A DNA stretch of 64,000 nucleotides from Lachnospiraceae bacterium (GTDB lineage: Bacteria; Bacillota; Clostridia; Lachnospirales; Lachnospiraceae): NCBI GenBank assembly GCA_029054245.1, contig JAIDFQ010000041.1, forward strand, positions 186,001 through 250,000. Reading direction: 5' to 3'. Under the pieces are notes generated by a model. The model was not told the origin of the DNA, did no database searches, and saw only the letters and a list, made by a program, of their open reading frames with translations. A program made the position numbers and the translations under genes. Shown piece after piece: positions 37,151 to 45,791 of this stretch (positions within the stretch are counted from its first letter, which is position 1; each line of letters starts with the position of its first letter).

Positions 37151-37567
37151 TCAATTCGGATACTTCTCTTTCAGCCTCTGATTTATTTTTTCTGCCTGCT
37201 TTAAATCCACAATATAATAGGCAGTAAATGCCAGGAGGTACACACCCGCTACCGACAGGCACATCATAACGATTCCTTCCGCATCAAGCGACAGCCACTG
37301 AAACCAATATCCACATGCTATCATTACCCCACATAATACTGCATAGTGAAGCAGACATCCTACAAATACTACTGATTTTTTTCCATTTGCCCTCGGATAC
37401 AGAAGCATTGTGACCAGCGTTGTAAGACCGCCGGATAAAAGAATCTGCCATAATGTTATCGTTGGGATCATACCCGAACCAACAAGTGTAAAATTGACAG
37501 CGCACACGACTAATATGCCCGCTGTAATATATGAAAACCATTTAATGAAATCACGAAATACCTTCAT
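37151..37567 (-). CDS. DUF3021 membrane protein
   Basis: 138 residues with four TM segments (FSYITAGILVVCAVNFTLV, ITLWQILLSGGLTTLVTMLL, FVGCLLHYAVLCGVMIACG, MMCLSVAGVYLLAFTAYYIV, each 19-20 residues) and a short cytoplasmic tail. This is the DUF3021 layout, the usual partner of LytTR regulators. The start at 37567 is chosen because AGGAGG lies 6 nt upstream; an earlier in-frame start would overlap the LytTR gene. It may sense membrane stress and inhibit the LytTR protein, as in LtrR/LtrI-type (LytTR regulatory system) pairs. Confidence 0.85.
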   Translation of the reverse strand: MKVFRDFIKWFSYITAGILVVCAVNFTLVGSGMIPTITLWQILLSGGLTTLVTMLLYPRANGKKSVVFVGCLLHYAVLCGVMIACGYWFQWLSLDAEGIVMMCLSVAGVYLLAFTAYYIVDLKQAEKINQRLKEKYPN

Positions 37568-37577
37568 CTCACTCCTC

Positions 37578-38015
37578 CTATATACCCAGCTTCTTCTTAA
37601 GCTCCGGAATATACTGTCTTGATATGATGATTTTCTCATCATTTTTCAACTTTGCTTCAAACCTCCCGTTAAATCCCGGCTTTAAATAAGCAATCTTTGC
37701 TACATTGACAATGAATGATTTGGATATCCGCAAAAAATCCATATGCCCATATTCCTCTTCGATTTCATACAATTTTCGACGGATCTCATATACCCCTTTG
37801 CCTGTGTATGCAAACACTTTATTATCCACCGATTCAAAATAAAAGATTTCACCAGGCTCTAACTTGACGATCTTGTCCTCCACATATCCTGTGATTTTAT
37901 CCTGCTGCGTTTTCAATGCGTAGATCAGCTTCATCAGCCGTTCATCCAAAGCCGTGCAGCGAATTATAATCTCATCCTCTTGTCCTGGAAGCGGCGTTTC
38001 TATTGTAATTTTCAT
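37578..38015 (-). CDS. LytTR-domain transcriptional regulator
   Basis: 145 residues without a receiver domain. The LytTR DNA-binding domain covers about residues 45-143: KLEPGEIFYFESVDNKVFAY, then FLRISKSFIVNVAKI and IISRQYIPELKKKLG. The start follows GGAGGAAGAGG. It is followed by DUF3021 and preceded by the ABC exporter genes, so the four form one operon and it probably activates its own operon. Confidence 0.9.
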   Translation of the reverse strand: MKITIETPLPGQEDEIIIRCTALDERLMKLIYALKTQQDKITGYVEDKIVKLEPGEIFYFESVDNKVFAYTGKGVYEIRRKLYEIEEEYGHMDFLRISKSFIVNVAKIAYLKPGFNGRFEAKLKNDEKIIISRQYIPELKKKLGI

Positions 38016-38027
38016 CCTCTTCCTCCA

Positions 38028-38939
38028 TTATCTGTCTGTTTTTTTGCCATATTTCAGAATACCCGTTCCTATCACAAGAAATGCAAAGCCAAACAATAAA
38101 ATCAAAAGCTCCTCCTTTGCTGCATTTAAACTTCTGCCCAATAAATCCAAATCAATGCCCATCACTTCCCGATATCCTTCCGCCACTTCATCAGGAAGAT
38201 CGGCAAAGGTAGTTTCGATGATGCCTTTTGACATCACCCTTCGGAACATAGATGTACCGTAAATCACTGGTGTGCATTTCATAATCTTTCCAATCGTCTC
38301 CGACAGAGAGCCTATGGGAATATAAATCCCTCCTAAGAATCCAACCAGCGTTCCTGTCACAGTACCCAGACCGCTCCACGCACTCTCCGTTTTGGAAAGC
38401 ATTGCCAGAAAATACATAATGGCAGCATAAGCAAAAGAATTGACCATAATCATCCCCAGCAGCTGTACATGTACTGCAAGTGAGAAAGGCTCAAGACCTT
38501 TTACGACTCCATAAACTTCTGTCAGAATCAGCGTCAATCCGCAGATCAGCACGGACGCCGTCCATGCAGCTGCCACATAGCTTATTGTAATAACCGTGCG
38601 GCTAATAGGCGCTGTATAAATTGAATTCAGTTTTCCCGTCGTTCTATCCTTAATCATAGTAGAATATACTGCCAACGTTACCGTCACAGCGTTAATAGAA
38701 ATAATCCCTGCACAGGTCCATGAAAGAATCAAAAGTTCCGCATTCTTTTCATCCGCTATCCTGTCCCTGCCCGGAAACTGCTCTAAAATTTCCAAAATGG
38801 ATTCCACATTCATATCCCCCAGAAAAAACACCATAAGGCATATGACAATAAGCGTAGACAGCAGCGAAAAAAAGACTGCTCCCTTGCTCCGAAAATACGT
38901 CTTAAGATTACGTCCCGTCAAAACCAAAAACTTCTCCAT
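38028..38939 (-). CDS. ABC-2 type exporter permease
   Basis: 303 residues with six TM segments in the ABC-2 layout: an N-terminal RNLKTYFRSKGAVFFSLLST, then an extracytoplasmic loop, MIKDRTTGKLNSIYTAPISR in the coupling loop, and LVGFLGGIYIPIGSLSETIGKIMKC (partly cited). It pairs with the upstream ATPase 15 bp away and exports an unknown substrate, possibly a drug or lipid. Confidence 0.88.
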   Translation of the reverse strand: MEKFLVLTGRNLKTYFRSKGAVFFSLLSTLIVICLMVFFLGDMNVESILEILEQFPGRDRIADEKNAELLILSWTCAGIISINAVTVTLAVYSTMIKDRTTGKLNSIYTAPISRTVITISYVAAAWTASVLICGLTLILTEVYGVVKGLEPFSLAVHVQLLGMIMVNSFAYAAIMYFLAMLSKTESAWSGLGTVTGTLVGFLGGIYIPIGSLSETIGKIMKCTPVIYGTSMFRRVMSKGIIETTFADLPDEVAEGYREVMGIDLDLLGRSLNAAKEELLILLFGFAFLVIGTGILKYGKKTDR

Positions 38940-38953
38940 TGTCCCCTCCTCTT

Positions 38954-39889
38954 TTAAACCAATTCTTTTCCAACTGCATTAAGGAACATATCATCCATGC
39001 TTCCCTGAATCACTTCAAAACCATCAATCAGATCCTTCACCTTATGAATCACAGGCAAAGCCTCCAGTGTTGCAGGAATCTCCGCTTCAATGATATGGTC
39101 ATCAACCAGCTTTTGCTTCCCCTGCACACCGTTTCTTAAGGGCAGGAAATCTCTCATTTCCAAAATCTGATGTTCCTTTCCCTCTTTACAGTATAGCTTC
39201 AATTTGTCCGAGGCAAATTTTTCTTTTAATGCAAAAGGTGTTCCCGATGCAATGATACTCCCATGATCCATAATGATGATCTGCTCTGCCCCTGCTGCCT
39301 CTTCCATATAATGGGTAGTGAGAAATACTGTCATGTTTTCCATTTCCTGCAGGGATTCAATGGTACTCCATACATCCGCCCGGGTCGCCGGGTCAAGTCC
39401 CGTTGTCGGTTCGTCCAGAAAAAGAAGCTCCGGCGTATGCATAAGCGCTGCTGCAATCTCACATTTTCTTTTCTGCCCTCCTGAAAGCATCTGGACCTTC
39501 TTTTTCATGATTTCTTCCAGCTTTAATATCTTCCCAAGCCTCATGCACTGTTCTTTTGCCTCCGCCCGGGTCACCCCGTGAATCATTCCCCTGAACATCA
39601 GATTTTCCCTAACCGTCAGAATATCATCAAGACAATTCTGCTGATACACAATTCCTATTTTTCTTCGTATTTTCTCATTCTCCTTCCCCAAACTTTTGCC
39701 GCACACCTCTGCACTGCCGCCGTCAGGAGAAAGCAACGTCGCCAGCATATTGATGACCGTCGTTTTCCCCGCACCGTTCACCCCAAGATATGCCAGCATG
39801 GTGCCTCTCTCCACTGTAAAGGATACATGATCCACAGCCGTAAAATCCCCATACCTCTTCGTAAGTCCGTCAACTCTGATGATGTTCAT
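38954..39889 (-). CDS. ABC exporter ATP-binding protein
   Basis: 311 residues from the ATG at 39889, which has GGAGG upstream. Walker A is GVNGAGKTT, the signature is LSGGQKRKCEIAAAL, and Walker B is LLFLDEPTTGLDP, with the switch His in TTHYMEEA. The C-terminal extension of about 80 residues is typical of drug-exporter ATPases (DrrA/CcmA type). It is the first gene of the exporter-LytTR-DUF3021 operon. Confidence 0.92.
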   Translation of the reverse strand: MNIIRVDGLTKRYGDFTAVDHVSFTVERGTMLAYLGVNGAGKTTVINMLATLLSPDGGSAEVCGKSLGKENEKIRRKIGIVYQQNCLDDILTVRENLMFRGMIHGVTRAEAKEQCMRLGKILKLEEIMKKKVQMLSGGQKRKCEIAAALMHTPELLFLDEPTTGLDPATRADVWSTIESLQEMENMTVFLTTHYMEEAAGAEQIIIMDHGSIIASGTPFALKEKFASDKLKLYCKEGKEHQILEMRDFLPLRNGVQGKQKLVDDHIIEAEIPATLEALPVIHKVKDLIDGFEVIQGSMDDMFLNAVGKELV

Positions 39890-40064
39890 CCTACCTCCAT
39901 TCCGAAACGCCTCTGCGCTCAATAGCATTTGTACTGAAGCAAGAAAGTTTACCTGCATGCTAAGGAATTTCAACGCCTTACCTCAGATGCAAGTATCATA
40001 ACAATCCAAATAACATTCATCAAGATGCCTGACAGTAAGTTACTTGACAGCACAGGTAAGCTGC

Positions 40065-40106
40065 AAAAAAGGCAGGTGTTCTTGCTTAAAACCAAGAATG
40101 TCTGCC
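40065..40106 (-). terminator. Terminator after the Rpn-like gene
   Basis: A 14-bp stem with a few wobble pairs (40071-40084 with 40093-40106), loop of 8 nt, followed on the minus strand by six T (40070-40065). Confidence 0.75.
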
Positions 40107-40118
40107 TCTTCTCAAAAC

Positions 40119-41036
40119 TCACATTGCTCTTTGAAATTCTTCAATGGAAGCTGCCCTGGCGGCTATCTTAAGCCAGCGCACCAGCACTTCCAGATTGCGT
40201 TCACCCAAAATCCTTTTTCGCAGTTCAACTGGGATTTTCCCACATTCCTGCAAAAGTTCCAATACATTTTCTGCCTTTCCTTCTGCCTTTCCTTCTGCCT
40301 TTCCTTCTGCTTTTCCTTCTTCTCTTCCCTCTATCCTCTTTGCCTCAAGTTCATCTGCCATCAGTTCCTCCAAAGCTTTACACATCTCCTTCGCCTCCTT
40401 AAATGTTTCTTCATTCACACGCACGATAAAATCCATCACCGATGCATACAAAGAATTCTTTTTCTTCCTCTCATAGTTCCTAATCAACGCTTCCGCCGTC
40501 TGGCTGTCCTTCACCGGATTATTTAAATAAAACAGCCATGGATTCTTCTCCTTTGACAGCTGGGAAGTTATCACCAACTGCATCACAAATTCATCACCAA
40601 CAATCTGCCAAATACCATCTTCTTTACATATGATATCGCAACCACGATGTTCCATTAAATGTCCTGCCAACTTGCGCGGATATCCATGACAAACAAAAGT
40701 AATTGTCATTTCACTTGCCTTAACCTGTTCCGCTCCTCCTGCCTTACATTTGTAAAGGCAGGCATACGCATACACCTTATAAAAGTCATCAACACTGAGA
40801 TAATCCCCAGGACACTTGTACTCTATTATATTGTATCTTCGGAAAATCTGCCCTATGTTTTTTTTGACAGAAATGCTATCACCTTTTTTAATAATCAGAA
40901 TATCTATTGCCAGCGGTTTCGTACCAAGCTGATACTCATTTTCAAATAGCAGCTGCCCTGCTTCCTCCTCAAGCTCAACCTGAATACCGGCATACATTAC
41001 CGGATGCCACTGCAACCTTTTCTTTGGTCCATCCAT
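40119..41036 (-). CDS. Rpn/PDDEXK transposase-like protein with EGKA repeats
   Basis: About 305 residues from ATG 41036 (GGGAGG 6 nt upstream). The N-terminal domain is PD-(D/E)XK-like: Asp in PLAIDILIIKKGD and E-x-K in NIIEYKCPGDY, as in the Rpn family, which promotes recA-independent recombination. The C-terminal part has EEGKAEGKAEGKAEGKAE repeats and a helical tail. Proteins of this kind occur in many copies in Lachnospiraceae genomes and are often misnamed. It is a single transcription unit. A nearby 336-bp inverted-repeat element lies upstream. Confidence 0.7.
   Translation of the reverse strand: MDGPKKRLQWHPVMYAGIQVELEEEAGQLLFENEYQLGTKPLAIDILIIKKGDSISVKKNIGQIFRRYNIIEYKCPGDYLSVDDFYKVYAYACLYKCKAGGAEQVKASEMTITFVCHGYPRKLAGHLMEHRGCDIICKEDGIWQIVGDEFVMQLVITSQLSKEKNPWLFYLNNPVKDSQTAEALIRNYERKKKNSLYASVMDFIVRVNEETFKEAKEMCKALEELMADELEAKRIEGREEGKAEGKAEGKAEGKAENVLELLQECGKIPVELRKRILGERNLEVLVRWLKIAARAASIEEFQRAM
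40269..40316. repeat. 12-bp tandem repeat, four units, in the Rpn-like gene
   Basis: TTCTGCCTTTCC is repeated four times (40269-40280, 40281-40292, 40293-40304, 40305-40316, the last with one change), followed by a degenerate copy. It encodes the EGKA repeats. Copy number changes would keep the frame. Confidence 0.85.
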
Positions 41037-41317
41037 CCAAAACCTCCCTATTTCATTTCCAGGAGGTTCCCTTCCGTGAAAACTCCTGCCGTAAATGTGG
41101 ATATAAAGCATGAATTTTCTGAAAGGACAAGCAAATGCCTGCTGTTGATTTGATAAAGACATTGAAGACTTACGTCTTCACAGAATAAATATATAGAAAA
41201 TATGCTTTATATCAGCATATCATTTCTATTACGAAATTGCAATCATTCTTTCTTTTTTTTACCCCTTTTATATTCCGCATAAAATCGTTACTGCTGCCCC
41301 ATAAAAGGTGACTTGAA

Positions 41318-41653
41318 GTTGAGACTTGCCGTAAGAAGCAGGGCGCGCCATAAGCCGCCAGGCATCCTCCCCCGCCCACAGCACATAGAATCGTTTCCAG
41401 GCTCTGGCGAAAAATCGGCAATTTCACTTACAAAATGGTCAGTTTCAGAGGAATTCCGCCATGGATGGCGGAATTAGGAGCCATTAGGCAGGATGCCGCT
41501 TGGCTCCGACTCGTCCCCATTGAAACATCCAGCGCCATTTTGTTAGTGAAATCCGATTTGAAGACGAGACTGGAAACGATTCTATGTGCTGTGGGCGGGG
41601 GGAGGATGCCTGGCTGCTTATGGCGCGCCCTGCTTCTTACGGCAAGCCTCAAC
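41318..41653. repeat. 336-bp inverted-repeat element (MITE- or structured-RNA-like)
   Basis: Arms of about 120 bp (41318-41438 and 41535-41653) are nearly identical in inverted orientation, with most differences in one stretch of about 20 bp (41394-41420 against 41550-41572). The 96-bp centre has its own dyads, including AATTCCGCC-ATGGAT-GGCGGAATT (41451-41474). No protein is encoded on either strand apart from short chance frames. It is GC-richer than the AT-rich flanks. It may be a non-autonomous mobile element or a large structured RNA upstream of the response-regulator gene. Confidence 0.7.
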
Positions 41654-41739
41654 TATTATTCAGAATTTATTAATAGATTTTACACTGCCAATTCACTATA
41701 ATAGAAAGCAAAAAACATATATTGAAGAGGAACGCTCCC

Positions 41740-42405
41740 ATGAAAAATATTCTAGTAGTCGATGACGATATCAATATAGGAAATATGCTGGAAGAGATCC
41801 TTGCAAAAGAAGGATACCAGATTACCCGCGCCTACTCTGGCACTGAAGCCCTTTTCGTCTTATCTTCAAAGCGTCCGGATCTTATCCTGCTGGATCTGAT
41901 GCTTCCGGGACTTGATGGCAGGGAGGTGCTTCCCAAGATTACAGGAATCCCCGTCATTATCATCAGCGCGAAAACTGGCGTAGAAGATAAGGTGGAACTG
42001 CTGCTTGGAGGCGCTTGCGACTATATAACCAAACCCTTTGATATCGAGGAACTGCTGGCAAGGATTACGGTGCAGCTGCGAAACGCTTCTGCCGGTGTTT
42101 CTGCATCTACTCTCAAATTTGAAGATATCCTTATAGATACTGACTCTCATCATGTTACTCTGAGCGGTCAGACGCTCCATCTGACCCGGACAGAATACGC
42201 CATCTTAAAGCTTCTTATGCAGAACCCCTCACAAGTCGTCACCAAAACCCTCCTTCTTGAACGCCTTAGTGAAGATACCCCCGACTGCATGGAAAGTTCC
42301 CTAAGGGTACACATCAGCAATCTGCGGAAAAAACTGCGGGAGTTAAACGGAAAGGATTATATCGAGGCAGTCTGGGGCATCGGCTTTAAAATGAAAGAAG
42401 ACTGA
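41740..42405 (+). CDS. OmpR/PhoB-family response regulator
   Basis: About 221 residues. The receiver domain has the acidic pair VVDDDIN, phospho-acceptor Asp52 in ILLDLMLPG, Thr/Ser and Lys (SAKTG). The C-terminal winged HTH runs from about residue 130 (LTRTEYAILKLLMQNPSQVV to VWGIGFKM). ATG at 41740 is preferred, with GAGG 9 nt upstream. The cognate kinase is probably 44274-45185, with the ABC exporter genes between. It likely binds the CTTWAC repeats just downstream. Confidence 0.92.
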   Translation: MKNILVVDDDINIGNMLEEILAKEGYQITRAYSGTEALFVLSSKRPDLILLDLMLPGLDGREVLPKITGIPVIIISAKTGVEDKVELLLGGACDYITKPFDIEELLARITVQLRNASAGVSASTLKFEDILIDTDSHHVTLSGQTLHLTRTEYAILKLLMQNPSQVVTKTLLLERLSEDTPDCMESSLRVHISNLRKKLRELNGKDYIEAVWGIGFKMKED

Positions 42406-42416
42406 TTTGATGCAAT

Positions 42417-42473
42417 CTTTACATTTTCTTTACGCTTTTCTTAACAGCTTTCTTAACAAATGTTCTGTATGAT
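42417..42473 (+). promoter_or_regulatory. Four CTTWAC direct repeats and promoter upstream of the ABC exporter
   Basis: CTTTAC at 42417 and 42428 and CTTAAC at 42440 and 42452 are spaced 11, 12 and 12 bp, in phase with the helix. The last repeat lies where a -35 box would be, and TATGAT (42468-42473) fits a -10 box. This is the pattern of OmpR/PhoB-type activator binding; the adjacent response regulator is the natural candidate. Confidence 0.6.
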
Positions 42474-42509
42474 ACAACTATCAAATTTGCAAAAAGGAGG
42501 CAAACTTTT

Positions 42510-43424
42510 ATGGAATATGCTTTGACTACCAACGCCTTATGCAAAAATTACAGGCATTTTAAAGCATTGAATGGGCTTTCCATGCATGTCCCCAAGGGAT
42601 CTATTTACGGATTTGTGGGCAAGAACGGCGCCGGAAAGACTACTCTGATACGTTTGATCTGCGGACTCCAAAATCCCACATCCGGCGATTACACCCTTTA
42701 TGGAACAAAAAACACGCAAAAGGAGATCCGCAAGGTTCAGCGGAGAATTGGCGCAGTTGTGGAAACGCCCTCCATCTATCTGGATATGACTGCGGAAGAT
42801 AATTTAAAAGAACAATACCGCATTTTAGGTCTTCCTTCCTTTGATGACATTCCTTCCCTCTTACATCTGGTAGGATTGGAAGATACAGGGAAGAAAAAAG
42901 CCAAAAACTTTTCTCTTGGCATGCGGCAGCGGCTTGGGATTGCCATCGCGCTTTGTGGGGATCCCGATTTTCTTGTTCTCGATGAACCGATAAACGGTCT
43001 CGATCCACAGGGCATTATTGAAATGCGTGAATTGATTTTGAAGCTGAACAAAGAACGGCAGATTACTGTGCTCATTTCCAGTCATATTTTGGATGAGCTC
43101 TCCCGCCTGGCAACCCATTACGGATTTATCGATAACGGCTGTCTCATCAAGGAAATCAGCGCTGAGGATCTGGATAGGACTTGTCAGAAATGCCTGCGTC
43201 TGGAAGTCTCTGACATGCGTGTCCTTGCCCGCGTGATGGAAGAACTGGAAGTGGAATATCATATCGTATCCGACACTAAGGTTGATGTATTCGCCAAAAT
43301 GACTCCGACAAAAGTCATCCTTGAGCTTGCCAAAAAGGGGTGTGAGGTGACTTCCATCCATGAACGCGACGAAAGTCTTGAAAGCTATTATGTGAGTCTG
43401 TTAGGAGGTGCCCCAAATGAATAA
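42510..43424 (+). CDS. ABC exporter ATP-binding protein (BcrA/lantibiotic-immunity type)
   Basis: 304 residues. Walker A GKNGAGKTT, signature FSLGMRQRLGIAIAL, Walker B FLVLDEPINGLDP and switch His in SSHILDEL. The glutamine-loop residue lies near VVETPSIYLDMTAEDNL, typical of the BcrA/NisF group that protects against peptide antibiotics. AAGGAGG precedes the start. It overlaps the permease start by 8 nt. Confidence 0.9.
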   Translation: MEYALTTNALCKNYRHFKALNGLSMHVPKGSIYGFVGKNGAGKTTLIRLICGLQNPTSGDYTLYGTKNTQKEIRKVQRRIGAVVETPSIYLDMTAEDNLKEQYRILGLPSFDDIPSLLHLVGLEDTGKKKAKNFSLGMRQRLGIAIALCGDPDFLVLDEPINGLDPQGIIEMRELILKLNKERQITVLISSHILDELSRLATHYGFIDNGCLIKEISAEDLDRTCQKCLRLEVSDMRVLARVMEELEVEYHIVSDTKVDVFAKMTPTKVILELAKKGCEVTSIHERDESLESYYVSLLGGAPNE

Positions 43425-44259
43425 ACTATTATCCGCTCATTTTTCACGATTAAAGAAAAACAAATGTTTCTGGATCTGCACTCTGCTTATGATCTTCATG
43501 GCAGTTTTCAGAAACATCGATTCCTATCTTATGGTAAAAAAATATCATGCCACGATATCTTTAGAGGATCCTTTTTTCACTTATGTAATGCTGTCCGCTA
43601 TTCTCCTTCCCGTTTTCTGTAGTCTGTTCCTGGGCACAGAATTTAGCGACGGCACCATCCGCAATAAGCTGATCATCGGTCATTCCCGTAGCAGCATTTA
43701 TTTGTCCAATCTGGTTCTTTGCACTGCTGCCGGTCTTCTTATTGCTCTTGCTTATATGCTGTTTTCTCTTTGTACCGGCGTGCCTTTGCTTGGTTTTTTT
43801 GACCCAGCCATTCCCCAGAGCGTCATCTTCATCTCCATTGGCTGCTCCATCGTGCTGACGCTGGCAAACGCCGCGATCTACACCTTTGTCGCCATGCTCA
43901 ATCAGAACAAGGCTGTGACATCTGTCATCTGTATTTTGAGCGCCTTCTTGCTGCTCATGGTGGGTACCTATATCCATGCAAGGTTACTGGAGCCTGAAAT
44001 GTGGGAATCTTATGCCTATGTTTCCGAGAACGGAGAAGTACTGATACAGGAAGAAGCTTCCCCTAATCCTTATTACGTAGACGGCATCAAGCGGGATGCA
44101 TATGAATTTTTAAATGATTTCCTCCCCGGCGGACAGGCATATGCTCTTACCTACCTGCCTGCTGCGCATCCCGGGCGGATGGCTCTTTATTCCGGCTTAA
44201 TTACAATTGTTTTTACCGGTTTTGGCATTTATTATTTTCAAAGAAAAGATATCAAGTAA
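43417..44259 (+). CDS. ABC exporter permease (ABC-2 type)
   Basis: About 280 residues with six TM segments (for example FWICTLLMIFMAVFRNI, VMLSAILLPVFCSLFLG, GLLIALAYMLFSL, SVICILSAFLLLMVGTYI, and a final GLITIVFTGFGIYYFQ). The motif GTEFSDGTIRNKLIIGHSR is the coupling region common in this group. The ATG at 43417 overlaps the ATPase gene; AGGAGG lies 10 nt upstream. It forms the membrane half of the exporter. Confidence 0.88.
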   Translation: MNKLLSAHFSRLKKNKCFWICTLLMIFMAVFRNIDSYLMVKKYHATISLEDPFFTYVMLSAILLPVFCSLFLGTEFSDGTIRNKLIIGHSRSSIYLSNLVLCTAAGLLIALAYMLFSLCTGVPLLGFFDPAIPQSVIFISIGCSIVLTLANAAIYTFVAMLNQNKAVTSVICILSAFLLLMVGTYIHARLLEPEMWESYAYVSENGEVLIQEEASPNPYYVDGIKRDAYEFLNDFLPGGQAYALTYLPAAHPGRMALYSGLITIVFTGFGIYYFQRKDIK

Positions 44260-44273
44260 GGGAGTATCGATAA

Positions 44274-45185
44274 ATGATGGAAATCTGGTTATGGATTCTG
44301 GTTGTCATTCTCATTTGTGTTGTTTTATTATCAGGAATTAAAATCTTTCTTCTTAAAAAGGCAGCAGACGAAATACGGGAAGGGCTTGCCCACAAGTTCA
44401 TAACACAAACCAATACCCTGATTGATATTTCAAGCCGTGACCGCCATATGCGCAGGCTGGCAGCTGATTTAAATGACCAACTCCGGCACCTGCGCAGCGA
44501 ACGGCTCCGTTATCAGCAGGGCAATCTGGAAATCGGGGAGACCATTACCAACATCTCCCATGATTTGAGGACTCCCCTGACCGCCATATACGGCTACCTC
44601 GACCTGCTAAAGAAGTCAAAAAGCCCGGAAGATACCGCCCGCTATCTGCACATCATCGAAAACCGTATGGATGCGCTGAAGATGCTTACGGAAGAGCTTT
44701 TCCGCTACTCTGCTGTCTCCTCCTCCATCAGTGAATCTTCCTACGAAAGGGTAGTACTTAACGGCGCCTTGGAAGAAATCCTTTCTGCCTATTACGCTGC
44801 ATTAAAGAAAAGACGGATCGAGCCAAAGGTCGCCCTTCCAGAAAGCAAGATCACCCGTCTTCTTAACAAAAGCGCCCTGTCCCGCATTTTTGCAAATATT
44901 ATCAGCAATGCCATAAAATACAGTGACGGAGATTTAACCATCACTTTATCAGAAAATGGAAGTTTGACCTTCTCCAACCACGCTTCAAAGCTGAATGAAC
45001 TTCAAGTTATGCGGCTATTCGACCGTTTTTACACAGTGGAGACCGCATCAAATTCTACCGGTTTAGGACTCTCCATTGCCAAAGACCTTACGGAACAGAT
45101 GGGAGGAACGATCCGGGCAGACTATAAGAATCAAGTACTGTGCATTTCTTTACAATTTCCGCGTCAAGATCAGGAAATGCAATGA
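44274..45185 (+). CDS. Sensor histidine kinase
   Basis: 303 residues. One N-terminal TM segment (WLWILVVILICVVLLSGI), no sizeable extracytoplasmic domain, a HisKA domain with the phospho-acceptor in NISHDLRTPLTAIYGYL (near residue 97), and a HATPase_c domain with IISNAIKYSDG, FDRFYTVE and STGLGLSIAK. Such intramembrane-sensing kinases with a BcrA-type exporter detect cell-wall antibiotics or the exporter state. It starts 15 bp after the permease. Its last 98 bp overlap the convergent GNAT gene. Confidence 0.9.
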   Translation: MMEIWLWILVVILICVVLLSGIKIFLLKKAADEIREGLAHKFITQTNTLIDISSRDRHMRRLAADLNDQLRHLRSERLRYQQGNLEIGETITNISHDLRTPLTAIYGYLDLLKKSKSPEDTARYLHIIENRMDALKMLTEELFRYSAVSSSISESSYERVVLNGALEEILSAYYAALKKRRIEPKVALPESKITRLLNKSALSRIFANIISNAIKYSDGDLTITLSENGSLTFSNHASKLNELQVMRLFDRFYTVETASNSTGLGLSIAKDLTEQMGGTIRADYKNQVLCISLQFPRQDQEMQ

Positions 45186-45765
45186 CCGGCGCGGGATGAG
45201 CATCGTGGGCGCCGATCTCCTTTTCCATCCAGACCATATTGTACCAGTTTCCGAATTTGTAACCGCATTTATGAAATTCACCGACCATAGAATAGCCCAT
45301 ATGTGCATGAAACTGGACACTGTTTTTTGTCAAATAAGCATCCTCCGCCTCGGGATATCCGATGCATGCATTTAAATTCAAAATATGCTGGGCTTTCGAT
45401 ATGGCTTCCACTGCGCCGTACAGCTTCCTGCCAATTCCCTTTCCCCTTTTATCTTCCTTCAGGTAAATGCTTACCTCCGCTGCCCATCCGTAAGCTGCCC
45501 TCCCTACAAACGGACCAGTATAGGCATAACCAAACACCTCCCCCTCCTGGCACGCAATAAGATAGGGGTATCTTTCCAGCGTGTTTTTTATCCTTCTTGT
45601 AAACTCTTTTACATCCGGAACCTCATATTCAAAGGTAATCGCCGTCTTTTCGACATACGGCGTATAAATTTCCAACAGCTTTTCTGCATCCTGTACTCTG
45701 GCTGTCCGAATCTGGATCTCCTTTGCCTGTGTCCTGTCCTCTGCTTCTTTTGCCTCAAGCTTCAT
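45088..45765 (-). CDS. GNAT acetyltransferase (phosphinothricin acetyltransferase-like)
   Basis: About 225 residues from ATG 45765, with GGGAG 8 nt upstream. The GNAT core has IRTARVQDAEKLLEIYTPYV, the acetyl-CoA loop DKRGKGIGRKLYGAVE, and YPEAEDAYLTKNSVQFHAHMGYSMVGEFHKCGYKFGNWYNMVWMEK (cited as the 155-205 region), which is the layout of Pat/YncA-like N-acetyltransferases. The last 20 or so residues extend beyond the usual end and overlap the histidine-kinase gene on the other strand. Confidence 0.85.
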   Translation of the reverse strand: MKLEAKEAEDRTQAKEIQIRTARVQDAEKLLEIYTPYVEKTAITFEYEVPDVKEFTRRIKNTLERYPYLIACQEGEVFGYAYTGPFVGRAAYGWAAEVSIYLKEDKRGKGIGRKLYGAVEAISKAQHILNLNACIGYPEAEDAYLTKNSVQFHAHMGYSMVGEFHKCGYKFGNWYNMVWMEKEIGAHDAHPAPVIAFPDLDAEIVKKCTVLDSYSLPGSFLPSVP

Positions 45766-45791
45766 TAAATCTTCTCCCATTTAGCCAATCT

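Noticed and set aside
40269..40328. Short tandem repeats that might suggest a CRISPR
   Set aside because: Units are 12 bp, contiguous, without spacers, and encode EGKA in a real gene.
45088..45185. 98-bp overlap of convergent histidine kinase and GNAT genes as a possible error
   Set aside because: Both frames are intact and both proteins reach their usual C-terminal motifs before or within the overlap, so no frameshift is needed to explain it.
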